From Myxococcales bacterium (lineage in GTDB: Bacteria > Myxococcota_A > UBA9160 > SMWR01), in the NCBI GenBank assembly GCA_022561775.1, contig JADFQO010000005.1:54198-118197 (forward strand): DNA of 64,000 nt, written 5' to 3'. The position numbers and the translations under genes are program-made. Position 1 is the first letter of the stretch. The number at the start of each line of letters is the position of its first letter. A model generated the notes under the pieces. That model was not told the DNA's origin and ran no database searches. It worked only from the letters and a program-made list of their open reading frames with translations. Positions 35,818 through 44,169 of the stretch are shown here, one piece after another.

Positions 35818-36722
35818 GGGCGCGGGTCTCGCCGGCGCTATATCCCTTCGAGAGCCGTTTTCACGACCTCGGTGGGCTGCGTTTCCACTACCTCGACGAG
35901 GGCGTGGGCCAGGCGGGATGCGAGCCGGTGGTGATGCTGCACGGCAATCCCACCTGGTCCTTCTACTACCGCGACCTGATCCGGAAGCTGCGCGACCGCC
36001 ATCGCGTGATCGCACCGGACCACATCGGCTGCGGGTGGTCGGACAAGCCCGGCGACGATCGCTACGAGTACTCGCTGCGCCAGCGGGTAGACGACGTGGA
36101 GGTCTTGCTCGACGCGCTGGTTCCGGAGCAGAAGATCTCCCTGGTGCTGCACGACTGGGGGGGCATGATCGGCATGGCCTGGGCCGTTCGCCATCCCGAG
36201 CGCGTGCGGCGCATCGTACTGCTCAACACCGCCGCCTTCCTCCTGCCCGAGAGCAAGAAGCTACCCAGCTCGCTGTGGTGGGTGCGCAACACCGCCCTCG
36301 CCGCCTTCCTGGTTCGCCGCTTCAACGCCGTCAGCCGTGGCGCCAGCTGGGCCTGCTGCACGCGGGCACGGCTCACCAAGGAGGTACGCGACGCCTACTG
36401 CGCACCCTACGACAGCTGGGAGAACCGCATTGCCACGCTGCGCTTCGTGCAGGACATCCCGATCTCCCCCGGCGACCGCGGCTACGACCTCGTGAACGAG
36501 GTGGCGTGCAAGCTCGGTCTCTTCGCCGAGACCCCGGTGCTGATCTGCTGGGGCGACAGGGACTTCGTCTTCGACCACCACTTCCTCGCCGAGTGGCAGC
36601 GGCACCTCCCGCACGCCGAGATCCACCGCTTCCCCGACTGCGGTCACTACGTTCTCGAAGATGCGAAGACAGAAATCCTGCCGCTCGTGGATCGCTTCCT
36701 GGTCGCTTCGCCAGACCCATGA
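35814..36722 (+). CDS. oleB: OleB: beta-lactone decarboxylase (alpha/beta hydrolase)
   Basis: A 302-residue alpha/beta hydrolase resembling haloalkane dehalogenases. The oxyanion region is HGNPTWSFYYRDLI, the nucleophile is D114 in LVLHDWGGMIGMAWA, and the catalytic histidine is H278 in FPDCGHYVLED. In an ole cluster this enzyme decarboxylates the cis-beta-lactone to the alkene. The GTG start at 35814 overlaps the oleA stop (GTGA), and its stop overlaps the oleC ATG (ATGA). In some bacteria OleB is fused to OleC; here they are separate but coupled. Confidence 0.94.
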   Translation: MRARVSPALYPFESRFHDLGGLRFHYLDEGVGQAGCEPVVMLHGNPTWSFYYRDLIRKLRDRHRVIAPDHIGCGWSDKPGDDRYEYSLRQRVDDVEVLLDALVPEQKISLVLHDWGGMIGMAWAVRHPERVRRIVLLNTAAFLLPESKKLPSSLWWVRNTALAAFLVRRFNAVSRGASWACCTRARLTKEVRDAYCAPYDSWENRIATLRFVQDIPISPGDRGYDLVNEVACKLGLFAETPVLICWGDRDFVFDHHFLAEWQRHLPHAEIHRFPDCGHYVLEDAKTEILPLVDRFLVASPDP

Positions 36723-38377
36723 GCGAGCCCTTCGCGAGCATCGCCTCGTACTTGCCGCGGATGGCGGAGCAGCAGCCGCACGCGCTCGCCATCGTCTGCC
36801 CCGACGGGCGAGACCGCCACGGCAAGGCCCGCTACACCCACTACACCTACGCCCAGCTCGATGCTCAGAGCGACCTGATCGCCCGTGGTCTGGCCGCGGT
36901 GGGCATCGGGCGCGGGGTGCGCACGGTGCTCATGGTGCGCCCCAGCCTCGAATTCTTCGCCCTCACCTTCGCCCTGTTGAAGGGTGGCGCGGTGCCGGTG
37001 ATGGTCGACCCCGGCATCGGCCTCTCGAGCCTCAAGACCTGCCTGGCGGAGGCGGCCCCGGAGGCCTTCATCGGAGTGCCCATGGCCCACGCAGCGCGGG
37101 TCGTGCTCGGCTGGGGACGCTCCACCCTCCAGACCCACGTCACGGTAGGACGTCGCTGGTTCTGGGGCGGCACCACCCTGGAACGGGTGAAGAAGGCAGG
37201 CCGCCACGCCGTACCGGAGCCCCTGCCCAAATTCGCTCCCGAAGACCTCGCCGCGCTCGTCTACACCAGCGGGAGCACGGGCACCCCCAAGGCTGTCGTG
37301 TACGACCACGGGAACTTCGCGGCCCAGGTGGAAATGATTCGAGACCTCTACGACATCCGGCCGGGCGAGATCGACCTGCCCACCTTTCCGCTCTTCGCCC
37401 TCTTCGACCCCGCCCTCGGCATGACGACCATCGTGCCGGACATGGACCCCACCCGCCCGGCGGAGGTCGACCCCCGCAAGATCATCGAGGCGGTGGAGGA
37501 CTTCGGGGTCACGAACATGTTCGGCTCGCCCGCCCTGCTCGACACGGTAGGGCGCTACGGGGCCGAACACGGGGTCAAGTTACCCTCGCTCCGCCGCGTG
37601 ATCTCGGCCGGAGCCCCGGTCGCGGCCACGGTGATGGAGCGCTTCCTGGGCATGTTGGAGCCGGGGGCCCGCGTGGTCACGCCCTACGGCGCCACCGAGT
37701 CCCTGCCGGTGGCCTCCATCTCCAGCGACGAGGTGCTGGGCGAGACCCGTGCCCGCACCGACGAAGGGGCGGGGGTGTGCGTGGGGCGCCCGGTGGACGG
37801 GATGCGCGTCTCCATCATCGGCATCGACGACGGGCCCATCGAGCGCTGGGACGAGTCGCTCTGCCTGCCGACCAACGAGGTGGGGGAGATCGTGGTGAAG
37901 GGCCCCGCAGTGACCCGGACCTACTACGGACGGCAGGAGGCCACGGCCCTGGCCAAGATCCCCGACGCCGAGGGCGACGGCTTCTCGCACCGCATGGGGG
38001 ACCTGGGTTACCTGGACGAGCAGGGGCGGCTGTGGTTCTGCGGGCGCAAGACGCATCGGGTGGTGACGGCGGGGCGTACGTACTTCACCGTTCCCTGCGA
38101 GGCCATCTTCAACACCCACCCGCAGGTCCACCGCACGGCCCTGGTGGGGGCGCGGCGCGACGGGGAGATCCGCCCCGTGCTGTGCGTGGAGCTGGAAAGA
38201 AAGGACACCGCCGGCGATGCACTTACGGCCGAGCTGCTGGCCCTCGGGGCCGTGCACGAGCACACCCACGCCATCGACACGGTGCTCTATCACCCCGGGT
38301 TTCCCGTCGACATCCGCCACAACGCGAAGATCGGTCGCGAGAAGCTGACCGCGTGGGCCAGCGGGCGGCTGGGCTGA
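36719..38377 (+). CDS. oleC: OleC: beta-lactone synthetase (AMP-ligase fold)
   Basis: A 552-residue ANL-superfamily protein. The P-loop is VYTSGSTGTPKAVVYDH (about 181-197), the adenine-side motif is VVTPYGATESLPVASIS, and the hinge region is RMGDLGYLDEQGRLWFCGRK. The C-terminal domain holds HNAKIGREKL with the catalytic lysine. OleC uses ATP to turn the 2-alkyl-3-hydroxy acid into a beta-lactone. The ATG overlaps the oleB stop. It was read over its whole length without a frameshift. Confidence 0.94.
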   Translation: MSEPFASIASYLPRMAEQQPHALAIVCPDGRDRHGKARYTHYTYAQLDAQSDLIARGLAAVGIGRGVRTVLMVRPSLEFFALTFALLKGGAVPVMVDPGIGLSSLKTCLAEAAPEAFIGVPMAHAARVVLGWGRSTLQTHVTVGRRWFWGGTTLERVKKAGRHAVPEPLPKFAPEDLAALVYTSGSTGTPKAVVYDHGNFAAQVEMIRDLYDIRPGEIDLPTFPLFALFDPALGMTTIVPDMDPTRPAEVDPRKIIEAVEDFGVTNMFGSPALLDTVGRYGAEHGVKLPSLRRVISAGAPVAATVMERFLGMLEPGARVVTPYGATESLPVASISSDEVLGETRARTDEGAGVCVGRPVDGMRVSIIGIDDGPIERWDESLCLPTNEVGEIVVKGPAVTRTYYGRQEATALAKIPDAEGDGFSHRMGDLGYLDEQGRLWFCGRKTHRVVTAGRTYFTVPCEAIFNTHPQVHRTALVGARRDGEIRPVLCVELERKDTAGDALTAELLALGAVHEHTHAIDTVLYHPGFPVDIRHNAKIGREKLTAWASGRLG

Positions 38378-38396
38378 GGCCGGGGAGCGCAAAATC

Positions 38397-39407
38397 GTGA
38401 AGGCCCTGGTCACCGGCGGCGGCGGCTTTCTTGGCGGAGCCATCGTGCGCCTCCTGCGGAAGCGTGGCGACGAGGTGCGCAGCTTCGCGCGCGGTGCCTA
38501 CCCCGCCCTCGCGGAGGCAGGGGTGGAGGTGCAGCGGGGGGACCTCGGGGACGCGGCGGCGGTGTCGCGCGCGGTGGAGGGCATGGACGTGGTCTTCCAC
38601 GTGGCCGCCCTGGCCGGGGTGTGGGGACCTTGCGAGGAGTACCAGCGCACCAACGTGCTCGGCACCGAGCACGTGCTCGCGGCCTGCCGCGCGCACCAGG
38701 TGCCACGGCTCGTGTACACGAGCACCCCCAGCGTGGTGCACGGCGGGATCGACATCGAGGGGGGGAACGAGTCCCTTCCCTACGCGAAGACCTTCTCCAC
38801 CCACTACCCGCGCACCAAGGCGATGGCGGAGCGCATGGTGCTCGCGGCCGACGGCGAACGCCTGAGCACGGTGGCGCTGCGCCCCCATCTGGTCTGGGGG
38901 CCGGGGGACAATCACCTGGTGCCGCGTATCGTGGCTCGCGGCCGCGCCGGGCGCCTGCGTCTCATCGGCGACCGCCCGAACCTGATCGACACCGTGTACG
39001 TGGACAACGCGGCCGACGCGCACCTGGACGCAGCGGACCGGCTAGCCCCCGGTGCCCCATGCGCGGGCAAGGCCTACTTCGTCAGCAACGGCGAGCCCCT
39101 GCCCCTGGCTGAGATCACCAACGGAATCCTCGCCGCTGCCGGCCTGCCCCCGGTCACCAAGCGCATCCCCGTCCCGCTGGCGATCGCCCTCGGGGGACTG
39201 GCCGAGCTCGTGTACCGCGGGCTGCGCATCCGGAGCGAGCCGCCGATCACGCGCTTTCTGGCCCATCAGCTCTCCACCGCCCACTGGTTCGACATCTCGG
39301 CCGCGCGCCGAGACCTGGGCTACGAGCCCCGGGTGAGCATCGCGGAGGGGCTCGAGCGGCTGGCCGCGTCTTTTCCCGCAGGGGCCCCGGAGGCCACGAC
39401 GCAGTGA
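38397..39407 (+). CDS. oleD: OleD: NADPH-dependent 2-alkyl-3-oxoacid reductase
   Basis: A 336-residue extended short-chain dehydrogenase. The dinucleotide motif is TGGGGFLGGAIVRLL (residues 6-20), the active-site serine region is LVYTSTPSVVHGG, and the catalytic Y137-x3-K141 is in THYPRTKAMAE. OleD reduces the OleA product to the 3-hydroxy acid used by OleC. The GTG start at 38397 lies 19 bases after oleC. It is followed after 77 bases by the ATPase pair in the same direction, with a promoter candidate in that gap. Confidence 0.93.
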   Translation: MKALVTGGGGFLGGAIVRLLRKRGDEVRSFARGAYPALAEAGVEVQRGDLGDAAAVSRAVEGMDVVFHVAALAGVWGPCEEYQRTNVLGTEHVLAACRAHQVPRLVYTSTPSVVHGGIDIEGGNESLPYAKTFSTHYPRTKAMAERMVLAADGERLSTVALRPHLVWGPGDNHLVPRIVARGRAGRLRLIGDRPNLIDTVYVDNAADAHLDAADRLAPGAPCAGKAYFVSNGEPLPLAEITNGILAAAGLPPVTKRIPVPLAIALGGLAELVYRGLRIRSEPPITRFLAHQLSTAHWFDISAARRDLGYEPRVSIAEGLERLAASFPAGAPEATTQ

Positions 39408-39433
39408 ATTTAGGGAGGAGGCCCGCGAACCGA

Positions 39434-39439
39434 TACACT
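39434..39439 (+). promoter_or_regulatory. -10-like box (TACACT) before the ATPase pair
   Basis: CCGATACACTCGCCGC lies 45 bases before the ATG at 39485, similar to the boxes at 2807 and 10293. The ATPase pair could have its own promoter in addition to read-through from the ole genes. Confidence 0.35.
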
Positions 39440-39484
39440 CGCCGCTTCCTTCCACACTGTTCGGGCTGGGAGCGAGGCCCACCC

Positions 39485-40405
39485 ATGAGCTTTCTCGACC
39501 GCAGGATCCATCTCGTCACCGGCAAGGGCGGGGTGGGCCGCACCACCGTCGCGGTGGCCCTGGCCCACGCGGCGGCCCGGGCGGGGCGGCGGGTGCTGCT
39601 GGCCGAGATCGGAGACCCGGAGGGGGGCTATTCCGCGATCGGGCGCAAGTTCGGGCGAGAGCACCTCACGCCGGAGCCCGAGCCGCTGGCCGAGGGCATC
39701 ATGGGCTGTCAGCTGTGCGCCATCCGGGGGCATGAGCTCTTTGTGCGCTCGGTCATCCCGGCGGGGCCGCTGATCAAGGCGGCGCTCGCCTCCAAGCCTC
39801 TGCGCAGGTTCCTCGTCGCGGCGCCTTCCTTACACGAGATGGGCGTGCTGTATCACATCCTCTCCCTGCTCAAGGCGAAGGACCGACAAGGGCGACCGCG
39901 CCACGAGGTCTTCATCGTCGACATGCCGGCCACCGGCCACACCCTGGCCCTCACCAGCCTGCCGGCGATCATCCTCGACCTGCTGCCGGTCGGTCCGATG
40001 GCTCGGGCCATGCGGGAGGGCCAGTCCTACCTCAACGACCCGACCAAGGCAGCGGCGTGGGTGGTAACCCTTCCCGAGCAGCTACCGGTGAGCGAGGCGC
40101 TAGAGCTGCTGGACGGGCTGCGATCGACTGAGATGCCGGCCGGCGGGGTGATCCTCAATCGCGTGCCCGAAGACCCGTTCACCGAGGAGGAACGCGACGC
40201 CCTCGCGCTGCTGCTGGACGAGAAGCCCATGCACGGCGAGGTCGCCTTTCGCCGCATCGGGAGCGCCCAGATTTCGACGGCACATCTGAAGCAGAGAACC
40301 TCGCTGCCGGTCTGGGAGTTGCCCGAGATCTTCGGGCCGGGGGACGAGGAGCCCGCCTTTTCGCTCGCCGACATCCTGGCACCGCTGATCGCGGGGACGT
40401 CATGA
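39485..40405 (+). CDS. ArsA/Get3-family ATPase, first of a pair, with Arg in the Walker A loop
   Basis: A 306-residue ArsA-type ATPase (single-domain size). The deviant Walker A reads GKGGVGRTT (residues 13-21): the signature lysine is present but the P-loop lysine is replaced by arginine. The switch region appears as VFIVDMPATGHTLALTSLPA. The C-terminal half has ILNRVPEDPFTEEERDALAL. Classical arsenic resistance is unlikely, because no arsB/arsR is nearby and the metal-site cysteines are missing. Get3-like relatives load hydrophobic tail anchors; the paired ATPases Rv3679/Rv3680 of mycobacteria have the same layout. The ATG at 39485 is preferred over the upstream open frame because of GGGAGCGAGG. 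Its stop overlaps the next ATPase (ATGA). Confidence 0.88.
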   Translation: MSFLDRRIHLVTGKGGVGRTTVAVALAHAAARAGRRVLLAEIGDPEGGYSAIGRKFGREHLTPEPEPLAEGIMGCQLCAIRGHELFVRSVIPAGPLIKAALASKPLRRFLVAAPSLHEMGVLYHILSLLKAKDRQGRPRHEVFIVDMPATGHTLALTSLPAIILDLLPVGPMARAMREGQSYLNDPTKAAAWVVTLPEQLPVSEALELLDGLRSTEMPAGGVILNRVPEDPFTEEERDALALLLDEKPMHGEVAFRRIGSAQISTAHLKQRTSLPVWELPEIFGPGDEEPAFSLADILAPLIAGTS

Positions 40406-41592
40406 GCGCCATGACCCTCACTCGGCTGATCCACGAGAAGCGCGTGGTGGTGTGCTGCGGTGCCGGTGGGGTGGGCAAGACCACGGTGTCGGCCTCCCTG
40501 GCCCTGGCCGCGGCCCGGGCCGGGCGGCGTGTGCTCGTGATCACCATCGACCCCAGCCGGCGCTTGGCCGAGGCCCTGGGGGTGGACCGAGACCTGGCCG
40601 AACCGGTGGCGCTCGCCCCGGAGCGCGCTCGCGCGGTGGGCATCGAGGAGCCCGGCCGGCTCTCCACCTGGACGCTCGATCCGAAGCGCATCTCGGACCG
40701 GGTGGTGAAGCGCCTTTCTAGGGACCCAGCCAAGATACGGGCCCTGCTCGAGAACCGCGTCTACAAGAACATCACCGCGATGATCGCGGGCATGCAGGAG
40801 TACACCGCCGTCGAGGCCCTGCACGAGTTCGTGACGAGCGGGAAGTACGACCTCGTCATCCTCGACACCCCGCCCTCCCGCAACGCGCTGCGATTCCTCG
40901 ACTCGCCCACTCGCGCTGCCACCTTCCTCGATCGTCGGATCCTCCGGCTATTCGTCCCGGGAGAGGAGAACCGGATCCGACAGGCCGCGAGCAGGATCAT
41001 CGAGAAGGTGCTCGACATCGCCTTGGGCGAGGGGGCGCGAAAAGAACTACAGGAGTTCTTCCAGCTCTTCGAGGGCATTCTCCTCCACCTGAACCGCAAC
41101 CAGGGGGAGATGAAGAAATTCTTCTCGGGAGACGGGGTCTCCTTCCTGCTCGTGACCTCGCCGGCGCGGGCGGCGGTGGAGGAAGCCTTCTACTTCGAGC
41201 AGAAGGCGAGGGAGCTCGAGCTGCCCCTGGCCGGCTTCGTGCTGAACCGCAGCCTGGCCTGGGCCAGCAACCGGCCCATGCCGCACAGGTCGCTGCTCGA
41301 CGAGGACGCCTCCGAGGTAGAGGTGAGCGCGCTGCGCAAGATGCGCGGCCTGGCCAAGCCGGAGAAGGACCGGGGCATGCGGCACCTGGAGCTCCTGGAG
41401 GAGCTGCGACGGCGCAGCCAGGGCAAGGGCTTCGCCTGGGTGCTGCCCGAGCTGGCGGCGGAAGCGTCGGACCTGGAGGCACTCTCGCAGCTGGCCGAGC
41501 ACCTCTCCGAGGAGCGGCCCCAGCCCAAGCGCAAGCCTCCACGCAAGCGCCGCTCGAAGTCGGCGGTGGCGAGCGTCAAGAAAGCCTCCTGA
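40402..41592 (+). CDS. ArsA/Get3-family ATPase, second of a pair, lacking the signature lysine
   Basis: A 396-residue ArsA-type ATPase. The Walker A is GAGGVGKTT (residues 20-28): the P-loop lysine is kept, but the intradimer signature lysine of ArsA/Get3 is alanine. Other marks are VITIDPSRRLAEALG, DLVILDTPPSRNALRFLDSP and the C-terminal FAWVLPELAAEASDLEAL. The last 35 residues form a basic tail (PKRKPPRKRRSKSAVASVKK). Together with the preceding ATPase it looks like one heterodimer, each subunit supplying the residue the other lacks. ATGA overlap (40402-40405) supports equal synthesis. Client is unknown. Confidence 0.88.
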   Translation: MSAMTLTRLIHEKRVVVCCGAGGVGKTTVSASLALAAARAGRRVLVITIDPSRRLAEALGVDRDLAEPVALAPERARAVGIEEPGRLSTWTLDPKRISDRVVKRLSRDPAKIRALLENRVYKNITAMIAGMQEYTAVEALHEFVTSGKYDLVILDTPPSRNALRFLDSPTRAATFLDRRILRLFVPGEENRIRQAASRIIEKVLDIALGEGARKELQEFFQLFEGILLHLNRNQGEMKKFFSGDGVSFLLVTSPARAAVEEAFYFEQKARELELPLAGFVLNRSLAWASNRPMPHRSLLDEDASEVEVSALRKMRGLAKPEKDRGMRHLELLEELRRRSQGKGFAWVLPELAAEASDLEALSQLAEHLSEERPQPKRKPPRKRRSKSAVASVKKAS

Positions 41593-41607
41593 CGCAGCCG
41601 CGTCGGT

Positions 41608-42984
41608 TCAGTGGACCTGGAGACCGACGAACGTCACATCATCGCGACGCGGCTCGCCGCGACCGAACGCAGCGAGGTTGAGCCGAAGCGCGCGAAGGCG
41701 CTCGGAGATCCCACCGCCCGACTCCGCGATGGATCGGATCATCCGATCCAGCCCGAAGGCCTCTCGTTGCGCACTAAGCGTCTCGAGCACGCCATCGGTG
41801 TAGAAGACGAGACTGTCGCCCGGTGAGAGTTCCACCTGCTCTTCTTCGTATTCGGCATCCGACAGGATCCCGATCGGAATGCCGCCGCCCTTTTCGAGGC
41901 AGCGAACCCCATCGCACGAAACGACGATCGGGCCCGGGTGGCCGGCCTTCACATAGCGAACGACGCGGGTTTCGACGTCGAGGATCCCGTAGAGAAAGGT
42001 GAAGAATTGCCCGGATCGCTCGATCAACGGAAATTCGCGATTCAACCGGCGCGCCACTTCCGCCGGGTTCGTCACCTCGTAGTGTCCCGAACTCGCATTG
42101 ATACGTTTCAGGATTCCGCCCTGCTGATCGAACGGGGTCAGCACATGGCTCAGCGTGACGGACTGAAGCGCCGCCGACGGTCCGTGACCCGACACATCGA
42201 GCACGTACATCCCGACCCGCCGTTCATCGAGGCGAAAGATGTTGAACATGTCACCGCCGAGGCTCTCGCAAGCCTCGTAGCTCCATTCGAAGTCGACGCC
42301 GTGAATCTTCGGAGAGATTTCCGGCAGCAGAGACGACTGAACCGTCGCAGCTGCGGCGAGTCCCGACTCGAGCCGCTCGTTGGCGACGCGAAGTTCTCGC
42401 AGCTGCTCCGCGACTCTCTCTGCGAGCTTCAGGATCCGCTCGGCGACGTGAATCTGCGCGAGCAGTTGACCCGGGTCGAAGGGTTTCTTCAGGAATGCGT
42501 CGGCGCCGGAATCCAGCGCTTCGACCATGTCCTCAGAACCCTCCCGGGAGGTGATCAAGATGATCGGGAGATAGGAATCGCGTGGCTCCTTCCTGAGCTT
42601 GCGGCAGAGCGCAACGCCATCGAGTTCGGGCATCACCCAATCCGTGATCAGCACGGAGAACTGCGACTCGCCCTGGAGGAGTTCCCAGGCCCGCATCCCG
42701 TTATCGACGCAAACCACCTCGCAGCCCCAGCCCGACAGGGCCGTCTGGAGCAGATCGCGCTGGATGGGATCGTCGTCGGCGACCAGTACCCGCACCCTGG
42801 GGCTTTCGGTCGATTCGCAGCCAAAGCTTGAGCCGATCGTCCGGAAGGCCTCCCCGTGCCCGGCCAAAGCCGCGAAAACCGGCGCTTCCAGCGGCCGGGC
42901 AAGCCAGCCCTGGTGGGGCTTGATAGGATCCGCGCTCGAAACCGCGCAGCAGTGGGGCAGCACCGAACAACGGAATCCCGCCAT
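41608..42984 (-). CDS. Response regulator with PP2C/SpoIIE-type serine phosphatase output (RsbU-like)
   Basis: A protein of about 458 residues. After 60-65 residues without recognisable domain comes a receiver (VRVLVADDDPIQRDLLQTAL; phosphoacceptor Asp in VLITDWVMPELDG; K in DAFLKKPFDPGQL), a coiled-coil linker (LRELRVANERLESGLAAAAT) and a PP2C/SpoIIE domain (CESLGGDMFNIFRLDERRVG, LDVSGHGPSAALQSVTLSHV, DSLVFYTDGVLETL). These proteins usually dephosphorylate an anti-anti-sigma factor in partner-switching stress pathways. No anti-sigma partner lies in the window. Start is uncertain: ATG 42984, TTG 42990 or a GTG at 42795 just before the receiver. Confidence 0.88.
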   Translation of the reverse strand: MAGFRCSVLPHCCAVSSADPIKPHQGWLARPLEAPVFAALAGHGEAFRTIGSSFGCESTESPRVRVLVADDDPIQRDLLQTALSGWGCEVVCVDNGMRAWELLQGESQFSVLITDWVMPELDGVALCRKLRKEPRDSYLPIILITSREGSEDMVEALDSGADAFLKKPFDPGQLLAQIHVAERILKLAERVAEQLRELRVANERLESGLAAAATVQSSLLPEISPKIHGVDFEWSYEACESLGGDMFNIFRLDERRVGMYVLDVSGHGPSAALQSVTLSHVLTPFDQQGGILKRINASSGHYEVTNPAEVARRLNREFPLIERSGQFFTFLYGILDVETRVVRYVKAGHPGPIVVSCDGVRCLEKGGGIPIGILSDAEYEEEQVELSPGDSLVFYTDGVLETLSAQREAFGLDRMIRSIAESGGGISERLRALRLNLAAFGRGEPRRDDVTFVGLQVH

Positions 42985-43019
42985 CCGCAACCCCGGGATT
43001 CCGCCGAACGGGAAGCGAG

Positions 43020-44009
43020 ATGAGCGAGAACAGCGAGAAGACGAGCGAGAAGATCTGGGTCGACAGCGCCATCACGGAAACGGATCTGCACAGCATTCCC
43101 GACGAAATGACCTATGCGGGCGTCACGAGCTTCATCCGGCGCCCCTACCGCAAGGATCTCGAGGGAATCGACGTCGTGATACTCGGCGTGCCATTCGACA
43201 CGGCGACAACCAATCGGCCCGGCGCGCGCTTCGGCCCGCGCGGCATCCGCGCGGCGTCAGCGCTGCTTTCCGGCGAGGAGCTCGTCTACGGCTGGGATTT
43301 TCATCCGATCACCGAGATGGCGATCGTCGATCACGGCGACCTGCCCTTCGATTTCGCGAAACCCGCCGAGGTGCCCGCGGCCATCGAGGCCTACGCGAAG
43401 AAGATCGTCGATGCGGGACCGATGCTGCTGACCCTCGGCGGCGATCACTTCATCAGCTACCCGCTCATCAAGGCCCATGTCGAGCGCCACGGAGCGCCGC
43501 TCTCGCTGATCCACTTCGACGCGCACCCCGATACCTGGGAGGACGAGAACGAAGACGGGGTCAATCACGGCACGATGTTCTGGCATGCGGCGCGCGAGGG
43601 GCTCGTCGACCCCGCGACCTCGGTCCAGATCGGCGTGCGGACGGTCAACCTCGACACCATGGGGTTCAACATCCTCGACGCGCCCTGGGTCCATCGCCAC
43701 GGCACGGACGCGGTGATCGCCGAAGCGCGGCGAATCGTCGGCGACAAGAAGGCCTACCTGACCTTCGACATCGACTGTCTGGATCCGAGTTACGCTCCGG
43801 GCACCGGAACACCCTCGCCGGGCGGACTGACCACCCACCAGGCGCTCGCGATCGTCCAGGGACTGTCGGGCCTGAACGTCATCGGCGCGGACCTCGTCGA
43901 GGTATCGCCGCCCTACGACGTCGCCGAGATCACAGCGCTCGCGGGCGCACAGCTCGCCACCAACTTCCTCTGCCTGTTCGCGCGAGCGCCCTGGCGCACC
44001 GCGACGTAG
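43020..44009 (+). CDS. speB: Agmatinase/ureohydrolase family protein
   Basis: A 329-residue ureohydrolase. The dinuclear Mn ligands are in TLGGDHFISYPLIKAH, IHFDAHPDTWED and TFDIDCLDPSYAPGTG, followed by the conserved TPSPGGLTTHQAL. The N-terminal RPGARFGPRGIRAAS is typical of agmatinases. It would release urea from agmatine (or a related guanidino compound) to make putrescine. The ATG at 43020 has GGAAGCGAG upstream. It is divergent from the phosphatase gene, 35 bases away. A spermidine-synthase-like fusion exists at 56032 but is not a biosynthetic enzyme in the usual sense. The exact substrate needs assay; agmatine is the family default. Confidence 0.85.
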   Translation: MSENSEKTSEKIWVDSAITETDLHSIPDEMTYAGVTSFIRRPYRKDLEGIDVVILGVPFDTATTNRPGARFGPRGIRAASALLSGEELVYGWDFHPITEMAIVDHGDLPFDFAKPAEVPAAIEAYAKKIVDAGPMLLTLGGDHFISYPLIKAHVERHGAPLSLIHFDAHPDTWEDENEDGVNHGTMFWHAAREGLVDPATSVQIGVRTVNLDTMGFNILDAPWVHRHGTDAVIAEARRIVGDKKAYLTFDIDCLDPSYAPGTGTPSPGGLTTHQALAIVQGLSGLNVIGADLVEVSPPYDVAEITALAGAQLATNFLCLFARAPWRTAT

Positions 44010-44034
44010 CCGCGCTGCCCAGCAGTCAGGCTGC

Positions 44035-44169
44035 GTGCCCGCGCAGAACCCTTCTTTTAGCAGTCGTCTCGTGCTGGCGGGGGCCCTGTTGGCCGGGCTC
44101 GCATACCTGTACGAGGCCGCGGCTAGTTCGTCGGGCTCACTTGGCTTTCGGGATCTTCGCGCGGCCTGA
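44035..44169 (+). CDS. Possible small single-span membrane protein
   Basis: A GTG-initiated frame of 44 residues (VPAQNPSFSSRLVLAGALLA, then GLAYLYEAAASSSG) lies just after the agmatinase gene. It reads as one membrane span with a polar tail. Its 3' end overlaps the end of the minus-strand FKBP gene. There is no good Shine-Dalgarno site, so this is weakly supported. Confidence 0.25.
   Translation: MPAQNPSFSSRLVLAGALLAGLAYLYEAAASSSGSLGFRDLRAA

Noticed and set aside
35814..36722. Haloalkane dehalogenase
   Set aside because: The fold is similar, but the gene lies between oleA and oleC with overlapping ends, which identifies OleB.
36661..38400. A 579-codon open frame overlapping oleC in another frame
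   Set aside because: Arg/Gly/Pro-rich composition typical of a frame-shadow in very GC-rich DNA; oleC motifs are in the other frame.
39485..41592. Arsenite resistance operon
   Set aside because: No arsB, arsC, arsR or arsD, and the metal-binding cysteines of ArsA are absent.
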